Notes: generated by a model not told the origin, from the letters alone. A stretch of DNA of 64,000 nt from Hominiventricola filiformis (GCF_020686965.1 NZ_JAJEPS010000010.1:51341-115340), one strand, 5' to 3'; positions 8,977 through 17,760 are shown, counted from the first letter of the stretch. Numbers and translations are program-made.

Positions 8977-9453
8977 TCATTTCTCATAAATCGCTTTTTC
9001 AATTTCTTTTACTTTTTCTTTGCCACCTTTTAAAAACTCCTGACGCCAAGGTTCCAGTCCCTGTGTAAATTCTGTGGCAAGGAATACATCGACCATTTCA
9101 CATCCAACCTCCGGGGCTGTCTTCCATCCTCCCATCGTAATTACATTAGCATCATTAATTGCGCGGCACATTCTTGCATCATAGATATCCGAACATGGCA
9201 TGGCATAAACACCCTGGTATTTGTTTGCCACAATTGCCATTCCTGCACCTGTACCACAGATCAGTACTCCTCTGTCAAATTCTCCTGTCTGCATCTTTTC
9301 TGCAAGAATTGGTGCTGTTTCAAAAAAAGGTTTTACATGATCCAGATCTGCAGTTCCACAGTCTTCCACCATATGTCCTGCATCTATAAGATGTTTTTTT
9401 ACTGCTTCTTTTAAAGAAAATCCTGATTTATCAGAACCGATTACTATTTTCAT
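8977..9453 (-). CDS. RpiB/LacAB-family sugar isomerase with altered active site
   Basis: Aldose-ketose isomerase fold of 158 residues. The catalytic cysteine of RpiB is retained (ICGTGAG, C66, T68). The usual GSDHAG motif reads GSDKSG, with K9 in place of histidine. The usual HNDANV motif reads INDANV, so the histidine that opens the sugar ring (H99 in E. coli RpiB, from memory) is I99. That loss fits a substrate too short to form a ring, such as a tetrose, as in the D-erythrulose-4-phosphate and sulfo-erythrose isomerases known in this family. Its last four bases overlap the stop of the upstream EamA gene. A housekeeping ribose-5-phosphate role seems unlikely. Confidence 0.85.
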   Translation of the reverse strand: MKIVIGSDKSGFSLKEAVKKHLIDAGHMVEDCGTADLDHVKPFFETAPILAEKMQTGEFDRGVLICGTGAGMAIVANKYQGVYAMPCSDIYDARMCRAINDANVITMGGWKTAPEVGCEMVDVFLATEFTQGLEPWRQEFLKGGKEKVKEIEKAIYEK

Positions 9454-10352
9454 CTTTTCTTCTCCTTATTCTGTTCCAGTAAAATTCCCAAAGCACCCAC
9501 AATAACTATTCCCATTCCAAGATATTGCAGCCGTACCATTTTTTCATGAAACACCAGAAAAGTTATAATGGTTGATACAATTGGCATTAAAAGTAAAAAT
9601 GTTTTCACAAGCCATACTGGATAATGTCTGAGATTATGATAATACACAACATAAATCAGAGTCTGTCCCAATGCTGCAAAAATGAGTGCCAGTGCAGCAT
9701 TCCTGTCTGTAAAAACTATAGCTGCCTGCGGAAGTGTCCGCATGATAACTGAAGTGATCAGAAAATATAACAGAGTCACAAAATTATTGTAGTATGCAAC
9801 CACGTCATCACAGACAGGGTTCTTTTTATCCAGCTGCACACTTTTAATTACAAATGCATTACAGGATACAAAGAAAGCGCTTAAGAGAAAAAATATATTT
9901 CCAGGATCCGATACTCTGAAAGTCGTAAAATCAATTCCCATGACCATAAATACACCCAACAGCATCACTCCTGTACAGGCCCATGCTTTCCATGTAAATC
10001 TTTGCTTATAGATGATCATGGACAAAATATTTACCATCAGGACATCACATTTCAGCAGTGCCGTTCCGCTTGCTGCTGAAGAAAGTGAAAGGCCGATAAA
10101 TGCCGTAATGTCAAGCAAAAAGCCCAGTGTTCCAATCAATAACAGACGTATAAGAACTCCTTTTGTATTCGTTAATTTTTGCAATTCACTTCGTCTGTAC
10201 ATGATAACTGTCAGAAAAATCATTGTGATAAAACGAATTCCGACTCCGGCTGTAAATGCGGATGTATATCCAATAATTTTCTGACTGGCCACATAGTAAC
10301 TTCCCCAGATTACCGGCAGAATCAATAAAGGCAATACTTTTCCTTTTTCCAT
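9450..10352 (-). CDS. EamA/DMT-superfamily transporter
   Basis: Integral membrane protein of 300 residues with about ten hydrophobic segments arranged as two five-helix halves, typical of the drug/metabolite (EamA) superfamily. The N-terminus LPVIWGSYYVASQKIIG matches the family start and the C-terminus is short and basic. Its stop overlaps the start of the RpiB-like gene by four bases. Because import can be done by TctABC, this protein may export an end product or take in a second substrate. No specificity can be read from sequence. Confidence 0.85.
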   Translation of the reverse strand: MEKGKVLPLLILPVIWGSYYVASQKIIGYTSAFTAGVGIRFITMIFLTVIMYRRSELQKLTNTKGVLIRLLLIGTLGFLLDITAFIGLSLSSAASGTALLKCDVLMVNILSMIIYKQRFTWKAWACTGVMLLGVFMVMGIDFTTFRVSDPGNIFFLLSAFFVSCNAFVIKSVQLDKKNPVCDDVVAYYNNFVTLLYFLITSVIMRTLPQAAIVFTDRNAALALIFAALGQTLIYVVYYHNLRHYPVWLVKTFLLLMPIVSTIITFLVFHEKMVRLQYLGMGIVIVGALGILLEQNKEKKR

Positions 10353-10364
10353 TTTCCGCCTGTC

Positions 10365-11159
10365 CTATCTTATGTCATTTACCATATCCCGCATTTCTTT
10401 TCCTTCTCCATTCAGAAATGCTTTATACTTTGCAACCTGATCCCCCAGTGAGAAATCTTTCACACCAAGTTTGATGTAATATTCTGCATCTGCAGGCGTT
10501 GCAATTTCACATCTTGGCCGTACTCCATGGTCAAGTGCTGCCTGAATACATTTTCGTTCAGCTTCTTTAAATTCACGCACATGATCCAGACGATTCCATC
10601 CTTTGCTCATACAATAGTCATTCGGTCCAAACTGAATCATATCCACACCCGGAATGGAGCAAATCTCTTCAATATTCATAACCGCTTCTTCTTTTTCAAT
10701 CATAAAGCAGAGAACCACCTCATTCAGCCTATCTACATGCTCAAGCGGCGGAATATGTGACTGATTTCCTATATATCTTCCATTTGGATATCCGAATTTT
10801 CCCACACTGCCCGCTGTTTTCGGTTTTATCAGGCTGACACTTTCTCTTACCTGATCCGGATTTACATGATCTACGAATAAAATACTCTGGAATCCACTCT
10901 GAACAGCTTTCTGTGCCACATATCCCCGCCCCTGAAAATCAAGTTTTATCATTGTTCCCATATCATTTAATTCTGCAGCTCTTGCCATATTCGGAAGATC
11001 GGTAAAATCAAACGGTGCATACTCTGCAAGGAATTCTACATAGTCAAAATTCCCGGTCTGTCCGACAATTTCCCAGAATAAAGGATTTGTACTCCACATT
11101 CTGGTAGACAGTAATGGTTTACCGCTGTTCAAATGTTCTCTCAGTTTATTTTTCTTCAT
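10365..11159 (-). CDS. HpcH/HpaI-family aldolase-like protein
   Basis: TIM-barrel protein of 264 residues in the class II 2-keto-acid aldolase family, which splits 2-keto-3-deoxy or 4-hydroxy-2-keto acids with a divalent metal. The metal ligands are visible: E155 in MIEKEEA and D181 in FGPNDY. The conserved arginine may be R78 in FQGRGY. The family motif D-x-E-H-A-P is AEYAPFD here, so the catalytic histidine (H45 in HpaI) is Y47. This argues for a changed reaction or for a different base. The gene overlaps the TIM-like gene by four bases. Confidence 0.75.
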   Translation of the reverse strand: MKKNKLREHLNSGKPLLSTRMWSTNPLFWEIVGQTGNFDYVEFLAEYAPFDFTDLPNMARAAELNDMGTMIKLDFQGRGYVAQKAVQSGFQSILFVDHVNPDQVRESVSLIKPKTAGSVGKFGYPNGRYIGNQSHIPPLEHVDRLNEVVLCFMIEKEEAVMNIEEICSIPGVDMIQFGPNDYCMSKGWNRLDHVREFKEAERKCIQAALDHGVRPRCEIATPADAEYYIKLGVKDFSLGDQVAKYKAFLNGEGKEMRDMVNDIR

Positions 11160-12007
11160 TTTCTATTCCTCCTGACTGACATATAATTTCTTACAATTTC
11201 CAGATATTCATCCGGATAAAAACCAAAATCTCCTGTAAATCTTGTAAGTGCAATCAGTCCCCCATCCAGTTCTTCAATTTCTGCAATCATCGCAGCATTT
11301 TCTTTTTTCAATCCGCCTCCATATAAAACTTCAATTCCCGGTACACATTCTTTAATAAAAGATACTCTCTCCCTGATCTGTTCCCTGTCCGGAGGTACTT
11401 TTCCTGGTCCAATTGCCCAAACAGGTTCATATGCAACAATGATTTCAGATAAATCTGTATTGTTTAACCCAGCCATCAGCTGTTCACTTAATACCTGACG
11501 CCAGCTGTCTCTCTGTTTATCCGATTCCCCAATACAGTACAAGACTTTTAATCCGGCTTCTTGCGCACGCAGAATTTCCGCATTTAACACCCGCGTAACA
11601 GCAGACTCGTCCTCCACTCCGGCTTCTTCCAGTATCTGACGCTTTGCCTTTCTTTCTTCGCAGTGACCGATAATCACATCTGTGCACCCGATAACTTTCA
11701 TTGCTTTTGCCGTACGGACTGATGTGAAAGCTCCAAAATTCTTTCCCGCTTCTACATCCTCAATGCCTACTCCCTGACAGCCGATTCGCATCATGGATTC
11801 TGTTTCTTTCTTCTGAATTGCCTGTAATATATGCGCTTCCGGAAGATACATTGCAAAATCAATGTCATCTTCACAATATTGACAAATTGCCCTGTCTGTC
11901 TCCTCATATATTTTACCGGCCCATTCTGCAGGCCTGGCAATACCATTTACACCTCCAAATTCTCTGGGAATTTCAAACCGCTTCAAATTCAGATAAATAT
12001 GCTTCAT
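11156..12007 (-). CDS. Triosephosphate-isomerase-like protein with altered phosphate site
   Basis: Divergent member of the TIM family, 283 residues against about 250. Catalytic residues are kept: K9 in NLKRF, H115 in IIGHCEER, E194 in AYEPVWAIGPGK. The phosphate grip is not: the serine of YGGSV is G232 and the GG of the last strand (DGxLVGGASL) reads LDGGLIAL, with A253 and L254. Known tetrulose-phosphate isomerases (LerI/TpiA2, erythritol and threitol catabolism) are TIM paralogues that work together with an RpiB paralogue, which is also the case here. The loss of phosphate contacts suggests a different anionic group on the substrate. It overlaps both neighbours by four bases. Confidence 0.8.
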   Translation of the reverse strand: MKHIYLNLKRFEIPREFGGVNGIARPAEWAGKIYEETDRAICQYCEDDIDFAMYLPEAHILQAIQKKETESMMRIGCQGVGIEDVEAGKNFGAFTSVRTAKAMKVIGCTDVIIGHCEERKAKRQILEEAGVEDESAVTRVLNAEILRAQEAGLKVLYCIGESDKQRDSWRQVLSEQLMAGLNNTDLSEIIVAYEPVWAIGPGKVPPDREQIRERVSFIKECVPGIEVLYGGGLKKENAAMIAEIEELDGGLIALTRFTGDFGFYPDEYLEIVRNYMSVRRNRK

Positions 12008-12645
12008 CGGATTTCACTCTTTCTGGTCACAGCCAAATTGGCATTTTCAGTAATTTCTTCGTAGGCTCCTTCGTTGATCATCTGTCTGGTTGCCATCCAG
12101 ATTCCTCCTGTTGCAATTACATAAGGACAGCTTAAGAATTCTTTCATATTGGAATAATTGATCCCGCCGGTCGGCATAAATTTAAGATCTCCATATACAT
12201 TACCGATTAAATTTAAAGCTTCAACTCCGCCAAAAGACACTGCCGGAAAAAATTTCACAACTTTAACACCCAACTGCATTGCCTGTTCCATTTCTCCCGG
12301 TGTAGCACAACCAGGAATCATCGTTGCCCCTTTTTTCATGCCATAGACCACATTTTCCTTTACAAATCCAGGTGATACAATAAAATCTGCCCCGGCATCC
12401 ACTGCATCATCTATTTGTCCTCTGTTCAAAACAGTCCCTGCTCCCAACAGTATCTCAGGAAAATTTTTTCGAACCAGCCTCATGGCTTTCGATGCTGCTG
12501 CCGTTCGATAAGTAATTTCCACACAGCGGATGCCGCCTTTTATCAGAGCTTCGCAAACAGGAATTGCTTTATCTTCCTGATCAATCACGAGAACCGGGAC
12601 CAATGCTGCTTCTTCCAGTTTTTGGTACACATCCTGCATCTTCAT
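12004..12645 (-). CDS. KDPG/KHG-family aldolase (Eda-like)
   Basis: Class I aldolase of 213 residues that splits 2-keto-3-deoxy-acid (phosphate)s to pyruvate plus an aldehyde by a Schiff base. The catalytic residues are present: E43 (VEITYRT), R47, and the Schiff-base lysine K131 in VKFFPA; GAGTVLN and IPGCATPGE also match. Unlike its neighbours its active site looks intact. No 2-keto-3-deoxygluconate kinase or aldonate dehydratase is in the operon. The usual use with uronate or gluconate therefore needs genes elsewhere, or the substrate is unphosphorylated. Confidence 0.88.
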   Translation of the reverse strand: MKMQDVYQKLEEAALVPVLVIDQEDKAIPVCEALIKGGIRCVEITYRTAAASKAMRLVRKNFPEILLGAGTVLNRGQIDDAVDAGADFIVSPGFVKENVVYGMKKGATMIPGCATPGEMEQAMQLGVKVVKFFPAVSFGGVEALNLIGNVYGDLKFMPTGGINYSNMKEFLSCPYVIATGGIWMATRQMINEGAYEEITENANLAVTRKSEIR

Positions 12646-12646
12646 T

Positions 12647-13681
12647 TTATTTTTCCTTTCTGTCAGAATATCGGCAGCAACTGTCCCTGATTGTCAGCCG
12701 AAATGGCAGTTCTATTTTCATGGGAAGTTTATGTCTTTTTTCAATTCTGTTTAATAAAGTCTGTGCAGCGACTACTCCCATTTCATTTTTAGGAATACGG
12801 ATACTTGTAAGCATAGGAGTTGTAAACTGTGACATCTCCGTATCATCAATTCCAATAATCGAAATATCTTCCGGAATTTTCAGCTTTCTTTCTGTTACTG
12901 CCTTAAAAGTTCCAATTGCAACATTATCATTACAGCAAAAGATAGCTGACATGGATGAGTCATTTTCCAACATCTGTTTTGCATTCTCATATGCCGAAGA
13001 AATCGTCAATTCTGTCTTTTGAATCCATTCCCGCTTCAACGGAAGCTTTAATTCTTTCATCTTATTGCAATATCCAAGATATCTCTGTTCATTGTCCAGT
13101 TCTCCGATATATGCAATTTTTTTATGATTCTGCTGATACAGGAATTCCACAACAGTCTCTGCAGATCTTTTACCATCACAGAAAATCTGATCAGCTTCCA
13201 CATCAGATGGATTCAAGGATACAAATACGATATTTTTCAGTTTTTTCACCAGCTGATTCTGTATTTCTCTGCCACATCGCCCCAGAACAATCACACCATC
13301 TACATTTTCATTTTTCAATGCTTCGAATGTCATCGTCTGATTATGCGGTGATAATGCAAAAGAACTGCAGATCACGCCTCCATTTTTATAAATTTCCTGC
13401 TCAATTCCTTTAAAAATCTCATAGAAAAACTGATCATCGAAAAACTCTTTTCCTCTTCCATAAATGCATGCAATTTTATATTTTTTCTGCTCTGTCTCTT
13501 CTTTGCTGTTCATCTTCAGTTTCTGCGCATTTACATTCGGGGAATACTGGGTTTCCTGCACAATTTTCCAAATTCTGTCCCGTACCTCTTTACTTGCGTA
13601 TTTCTCTCCATCCTTTCGTAAAACCCGAGATACTGTAGACGGAGAAACATTCGCAAGTGCAGCAATCTCTTTCAATGTCAT
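12647..13681 (-). CDS. LacI-family transcriptional regulator
   Basis: DNA-binding regulator of 344 residues. The N-terminal helix-turn-helix (TLKEIAALANVSPSTVSRVL, residues 2-21) and hinge helix (SPNVNAQKL) are followed by a periplasmic-binding-protein-like effector domain. It lies inside the operon, between the Eda-like and transaldolase genes, with one- and four-base gaps. The two CAAACGTTT sites in front of tctC have the central CG typical of LacI-family operators and are its likely targets. I infer autoregulated repression relieved by a pathway metabolite. Confidence 0.93.
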   Translation of the reverse strand: MTLKEIAALANVSPSTVSRVLRKDGEKYASKEVRDRIWKIVQETQYSPNVNAQKLKMNSKEETEQKKYKIACIYGRGKEFFDDQFFYEIFKGIEQEIYKNGGVICSSFALSPHNQTMTFEALKNENVDGVIVLGRCGREIQNQLVKKLKNIVFVSLNPSDVEADQIFCDGKRSAETVVEFLYQQNHKKIAYIGELDNEQRYLGYCNKMKELKLPLKREWIQKTELTISSAYENAKQMLENDSSMSAIFCCNDNVAIGTFKAVTERKLKIPEDISIIGIDDTEMSQFTTPMLTSIRIPKNEMGVVAAQTLLNRIEKRHKLPMKIELPFRLTIRDSCCRYSDRKEK

Positions 13682-13685
13682 AGCT

Positions 13686-14747
13686 TTAGATCATATATTT
13701 TCTGATCAGTGCGCAAAGTTCATCATAGCCGGCAATAAACCCGGACAGCGTATCTCTGACTGCCCCATATTTATCAAATTCCTGCACTGTCATTCCATCT
13801 TCCTTAAAAGATTTTCTGAATTCCTCTGATTTCATCAGTTCCGTAAGGTATTCTTCTTTTACCGGAATACTCATCCGTTCTTCCACGCTCACATCACTGT
13901 TATTCAGCTTTTTATACCAGGAATAATTAATCGTCTGACAAATATCTCCGCCGATAAACTCTGACCAGTGATAGGAATTTCTGACTGCCGCTGTCAGAAT
14001 ACGTGTCGTATAATGTCTTTCTTTATACAGTCTGTATGCCTCCTTGCAGACAGCTACGCCACCCCAGTTTGCAGCATCTGCATTCAGAACCATTCCTTTG
14101 CTGGAGCTGTCTGCTTTTACCCAGTCATCCAGCCGGCCAAGCATCAAAGTACACACCGGTGACATTTTGTCCGTATCAAGACCTTCTTCTTTTCTTCTCT
14201 TTAAACCTCTTTCTACGGCCTCTGCAACTGCCACATACTGCGGAACAGTATAAGAAACTGTTGCATTAATACTGATTCCTGCATAGGTTGCTTCTTCCAT
14301 TGCTCTGATTCCTGCTGCCGTTGCCGGAATCTTCACCTGCATATTCGGTGCAAGTGCATGAATTACTTTCGCCTGCTCCAGCATTCTCTCACTGTTTCTG
14401 TAATTTTTTGCATTTGTCTGAAGAGAGAGCCTTCCTTTTTTTCCTGCATGCTTTTCAAAAACCGGGAGCAATTTTGCTGATCTTTCTCCTGAAATCTCAT
14501 ACATCAATGCCCAAGCAATATCATCTTCTGATGCATTCGGCATCGTTTCAATCAGTCTGCAGATTCGTTTTTCGCACTCCGGCAATTCTTTCTTTATCAC
14601 TCCGCCGATAATCACCGGATTGCTTGTTGCTCCGGAAATTCCCCTCTGCATTCCAAAATCAAGTTCCTCTGCTCCACAGGAATCCATCCAGATATCTGTC
14701 TGTGGAAATTTAACCACTGTCTCATGAAGTTTTCCCAAATATTCCAT
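13686..14747 (-). CDS. Transaldolase-family protein
   Basis: Class I aldolase fold of 353 residues, the long form rather than the 215-residue FSA form. The N-terminal signature DFGMQRGISGATSNPVII, the Schiff-base lysine in MQVKIPATAAGI, and the strand with SINATVSYT are visible. Transaldolases move a dihydroxyacetone unit between sugars. Together with the transketolase in this operon it can rearrange four-, five-, six- or seven-carbon sugars into glycolytic intermediates, or it may act on a modified ketose as the sulfofructose transaldolases do. It follows the 2-hydroxyacid dehydrogenase by 18 bases. Confidence 0.88.
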   Translation of the reverse strand: MEYLGKLHETVVKFPQTDIWMDSCGAEELDFGMQRGISGATSNPVIIGGVIKKELPECEKRICRLIETMPNASEDDIAWALMYEISGERSAKLLPVFEKHAGKKGRLSLQTNAKNYRNSERMLEQAKVIHALAPNMQVKIPATAAGIRAMEEATYAGISINATVSYTVPQYVAVAEAVERGLKRRKEEGLDTDKMSPVCTLMLGRLDDWVKADSSSKGMVLNADAANWGGVAVCKEAYRLYKERHYTTRILTAAVRNSYHWSEFIGGDICQTINYSWYKKLNNSDVSVEERMSIPVKEEYLTELMKSEEFRKSFKEDGMTVQEFDKYGAVRDTLSGFIAGYDELCALIRKYMI

Positions 14748-14765
14748 TATCTGTCCCTCCGGTTT

Positions 14766-15722
14766 CTATTTATTTACGCAAAATCTGCATTCGCCTTTTT
14801 CCAGCACTTCAAGCATATTATCAATCGCCATACGCCCCATTCTTTCTGCTGCCTTTACAGAATGTCCGCCCACATGAGGTGTTGCAATTACATTCGGATG
14901 TTTGTACAGATCCGTAATCACCGGGGGCTCCTGCTCATATGCATCAACACCAAAACCGGCAATTTTTCCATTCTTCAATGCTTCATATACAGCTTCACAA
15001 TCTACAAGCTCACCTCTGGCACAGTTGACCAAATATACTCCATCTTTCATTCTGGCAATAGATTCCTTATTGATCATGTATTTTGTATCTGTAGTTACAG
15101 GCATATGTAAGGTAATAAAATCAGACTTTTCATAAACTTCATCCAATGTACCTTTTAAAATTCCATTTTCTTTTGCAAATGCCTCATTAAAAAATGGATC
15201 GTATGCAATCACAGTCATGCCCATCACTTTCGCCATCAGCGAAACTTCTCTTCCAATTGCTCCAAATCCAAGAATTCCCAGCGTTCTTCCTTCCAGGCCA
15301 AATCCGATAGGACGAATCCATTTTCCTTCTTTTACATTTTTATCATGATTTACAATTCCTCTCGATAATGCGAGCATCATCGCCATCGTCAGTTCTGCAA
15401 CCGCTTTACTGTTTGCTCCGGGTGTAATGCAGACGGAAATTCCTTTTTCTTTTGCCGCTTCCGTATCAATCCTGTCATATCCAACTCCATATCGTGAAAT
15501 CACTTTCAGATTTTCCGGAGCCTGAGCTAGTATTTCTTTTGTATACGGTTCCATTCCTGCAATAATTCCGTCAACGCCATCCCAACATGTTGCAATTTCT
15601 TTCGCAGTAAGCGGTTTCTGACTTGGTTTCATAACAACCGTATCCGCAACAGAATTCAAATATTTAATATTTTCCTGCATTGCAGGCTGACCAAACGCTG
15701 CAGATGTTACTAATACTTTCAT
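14766..15722 (-). CDS. D-isomer specific 2-hydroxyacid dehydrogenase (PGDH/glyoxylate reductase type)
   Basis: NAD-dependent 2-hydroxyacid dehydrogenase of 318 residues. The dinucleotide loop GFGAIG, the arginine in NCARGELVD, the glutamate in DAYEQEPP and the catalytic histidine in TPHVGGHS are all in family positions. There is no ACT regulatory domain, so it is not a typical biosynthetic 3-phosphoglycerate dehydrogenase. In this operon it likely interconverts a 2-hydroxy acid and a 2-keto acid, for example glycerate and hydroxypyruvate or an aldonate and its 2-keto form. It overlaps tctA by four bases. Confidence 0.88.
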   Translation of the reverse strand: MKVLVTSAAFGQPAMQENIKYLNSVADTVVMKPSQKPLTAKEIATCWDGVDGIIAGMEPYTKEILAQAPENLKVISRYGVGYDRIDTEAAKEKGISVCITPGANSKAVAELTMAMMLALSRGIVNHDKNVKEGKWIRPIGFGLEGRTLGILGFGAIGREVSLMAKVMGMTVIAYDPFFNEAFAKENGILKGTLDEVYEKSDFITLHMPVTTDTKYMINKESIARMKDGVYLVNCARGELVDCEAVYEALKNGKIAGFGVDAYEQEPPVITDLYKHPNVIATPHVGGHSVKAAERMGRMAIDNMLEVLEKGECRFCVNK

Positions 15723-17191
15723 ACTTTTTTCACCTTTCTGTTTCTGATAATTGGCATCAGCAGCATGGCTGCTGCCAGAATAAGGAAAAATAATGCAATC
15801 GGTTTCTGAAGGAAAATAGAAGCGCTTCCATTAGAAATCATCAGTGCACGACGATAATTTTTTTCTGCCATGCTTCCCAGTACAATTCCGATTACCATAG
15901 GAGTTAATGGAAAATCCAGTTTTTTCAGAAAATATCCCATAATTCCAAAAATCACCATAACACATGCATCAAACACTGCATTTTTAGCAGCGTAAGCACC
16001 CACTGTACAAAGTACTAATAAGATCGGTACCATAACTACTTCCGGTACTTTTGTAATATTAACAAAGAATTTGAGAAGAAAATGTCCCTGGAAATACATA
16101 AATATATTCACCAGAATTAACCCAAGCATAATTCCATACACATATTCTTTGTGATCCACAAACAGCTGCGGTCCCGGAGCCAGTCCCTGCATAGTAAGTG
16201 CTCCAATCAGCACTGCCGTAATGGCATCTCCCGGAATTCCGAGTGTCAGAAGCGGAATAAGAGTTGCTCCTGTAACTGCATTATTTCCACATTCAGATGC
16301 ACAAACGCCTTCAAGAGATCCATTTCCAAATAACTCCGGCTCTTTTGATGCTCTTTTGGCTTCGTTATAACTGATAAAAGATGCAATTGCCGCTCCCGTT
16401 CCGGGTACTGCTCCGATAAATGTTCCAATACAGGAAGATTTTATAAGTATTTTCCAGTACTGCAGGATCGTTTTCAGTTTTAAAGTTACTTTTTTATATG
16501 CTTCCAGTGTTCCCGCCGCTTCCTGTGAATTCTTTGCCTTATTCAGAATTTCAGTAATTGCAAACAGGCCAATCAGGGCCGGGATCAACTGAATTCCTGA
16601 CGTAAGCCGCAAATTACCAAAAGTAAGACGTTCAATACCGGACACCGGATCAACACCGATACATGTTGCGAGAATTCCCAGAATTCCCATTATCAGTCCT
16701 TTTACCAGTGACTTGCTTACACTGGCAATGATTGTAAGTCCAAATACTGCCAGAGCAAAATATTCCGCCGGGCCAAATTTTAAAGCGAGTTTTGCAATTT
16801 GTGGTGCCACAAACATAAGCACCAATGTAGAAAAAAGTCCTCCGAATACCGATGCCACCAGTGCCATTTCAAGTGCTTCTCCGGCCCGTCCTTTCTTAGC
16901 CAGCACGTGGCCATCCCATGCAGTTGCCGCCGCTGCCGGTGTTCCCGGCGTATTAATCAGAATTGCAGTAATACTTCCTCCATAAGTGCCTCCACAGTAC
17001 ACACCAAGCAGCATTAAAATTCCTGTCGTAGCGTCCAGTCCATATGTCATTGGAACAAGCAAAGCGACCGCCATTGTTGCCGTTAATCCGGGAAGCGCTC
17101 CGACCACAATTCCGCCCAAAAGTCCAATATTCATATAAAGCAGATTATTCAGAGTAAGCAGGCTGAAAAATACTTCCCCCATTTCTTTCAT
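15719..17191 (-). CDS. tctA: Tripartite tricarboxylate transporter, large membrane subunit TctA
   Basis: Large membrane subunit of a TTT-family carboxylate importer, 490 residues with about twelve hydrophobic segments. The N-terminal signature GALPGLTATMAVALLVPMT and the GGTYGGSITAILINTPGTP block are characteristic of TctA. TTT systems use a periplasmic or lipid-anchored binding protein (TctC) and ion gradient energy to import carboxylates such as citrate, tartrate or sugar acids. It follows tctB by 15 bases. Confidence 0.94.
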   Translation of the reverse strand: MKEMGEVFFSLLTLNNLLYMNIGLLGGIVVGALPGLTATMAVALLVPMTYGLDATTGILMLLGVYCGGTYGGSITAILINTPGTPAAAATAWDGHVLAKKGRAGEALEMALVASVFGGLFSTLVLMFVAPQIAKLALKFGPAEYFALAVFGLTIIASVSKSLVKGLIMGILGILATCIGVDPVSGIERLTFGNLRLTSGIQLIPALIGLFAITEILNKAKNSQEAAGTLEAYKKVTLKLKTILQYWKILIKSSCIGTFIGAVPGTGAAIASFISYNEAKRASKEPELFGNGSLEGVCASECGNNAVTGATLIPLLTLGIPGDAITAVLIGALTMQGLAPGPQLFVDHKEYVYGIMLGLILVNIFMYFQGHFLLKFFVNITKVPEVVMVPILLVLCTVGAYAAKNAVFDACVMVIFGIMGYFLKKLDFPLTPMVIGIVLGSMAEKNYRRALMISNGSASIFLQKPIALFFLILAAAMLLMPIIRNRKVKKV

Positions 17192-17206
17192 ATCTGTCCC
17201 TCCTTT

Positions 17207-17683
17207 TTATGGCAGACGTACCATTAAAATTTTTGTAAATCCTAAATAAATCAGGAAAATTACAATAAAGCAGATGATATAGTTTTTTATTTTCCTCTCT
17301 CCCAGTAAAAACAGTACCAATGCTGTGATCACACAGCTGGAAATCATAAAGCCTATCGTCTTAAAAGCCAGCAGATACAGAATCATAAGCCCCATCAGAA
17401 CTGCCACTTTCCATTCTTTCTTTATCGCTTCCTGAAAAGAAATTTTTTCTGCTGTTTCGCTTATATTCTGTTTCTTTAACCCTGAAAGAGCAATTGCAGA
17501 TTCAATAATCAATGCAGCACTCACAATTATCAGTGCAACTCCAAGAAATCTCGGAAATAAAATGGCACCACTTACATCTCCAAGTCCTTTTGTTTTTACA
17601 AGCATCGGTGTACAGATATATATTGCGATTCCAAATATCGCCAGAAAAATGCCTGAAATCAAATCATTTCTTTTATTTTTCAT
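17207..17683 (-). CDS. tctB: Tripartite tricarboxylate transporter, small membrane subunit TctB
   Basis: Small membrane subunit, 158 residues with four predicted membrane segments and a short charged loop after the second. The start at 17683 (MKNKRNDLISG) is chosen because GGAGAAG lies at the right distance; the ATG at 17695 and the one further upstream lack a ribosome site. Position between tctC and tctA is the standard order for the system. A hairpin separates it from tctC. Confidence 0.9.
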   Translation of the reverse strand: MKNKRNDLISGIFLAIFGIAIYICTPMLVKTKGLGDVSGAILFPRFLGVALIIVSAALIIESAIALSGLKKQNISETAEKISFQEAIKKEWKVAVLMGLMILYLLAFKTIGFMISSCVITALVLFLLGERKIKNYIICFIVIFLIYLGFTKILMVRLP

Positions 17684-17711
17684 TTTCTTCTCCATTCTCT
17701 GGAGACAGTTT

Positions 17712-17735
17712 GAGCCGTACATAACTGTACGGCTC
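17712..17735 (-). promoter_or_regulatory. Intercistronic hairpin between tctC and tctB
   Basis: Perfect 10-base stem GAGCCGTACA / TGTACGGCTC with a four-base loop. No U-run follows on the minus strand, so it is probably an RNA stabilising or processing element, or a weak attenuator that keeps binding-protein levels above those of downstream genes. Confidence 0.6.
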
Positions 17736-17760
17736 GGACTGTCATTGCCGTGATTATTTA

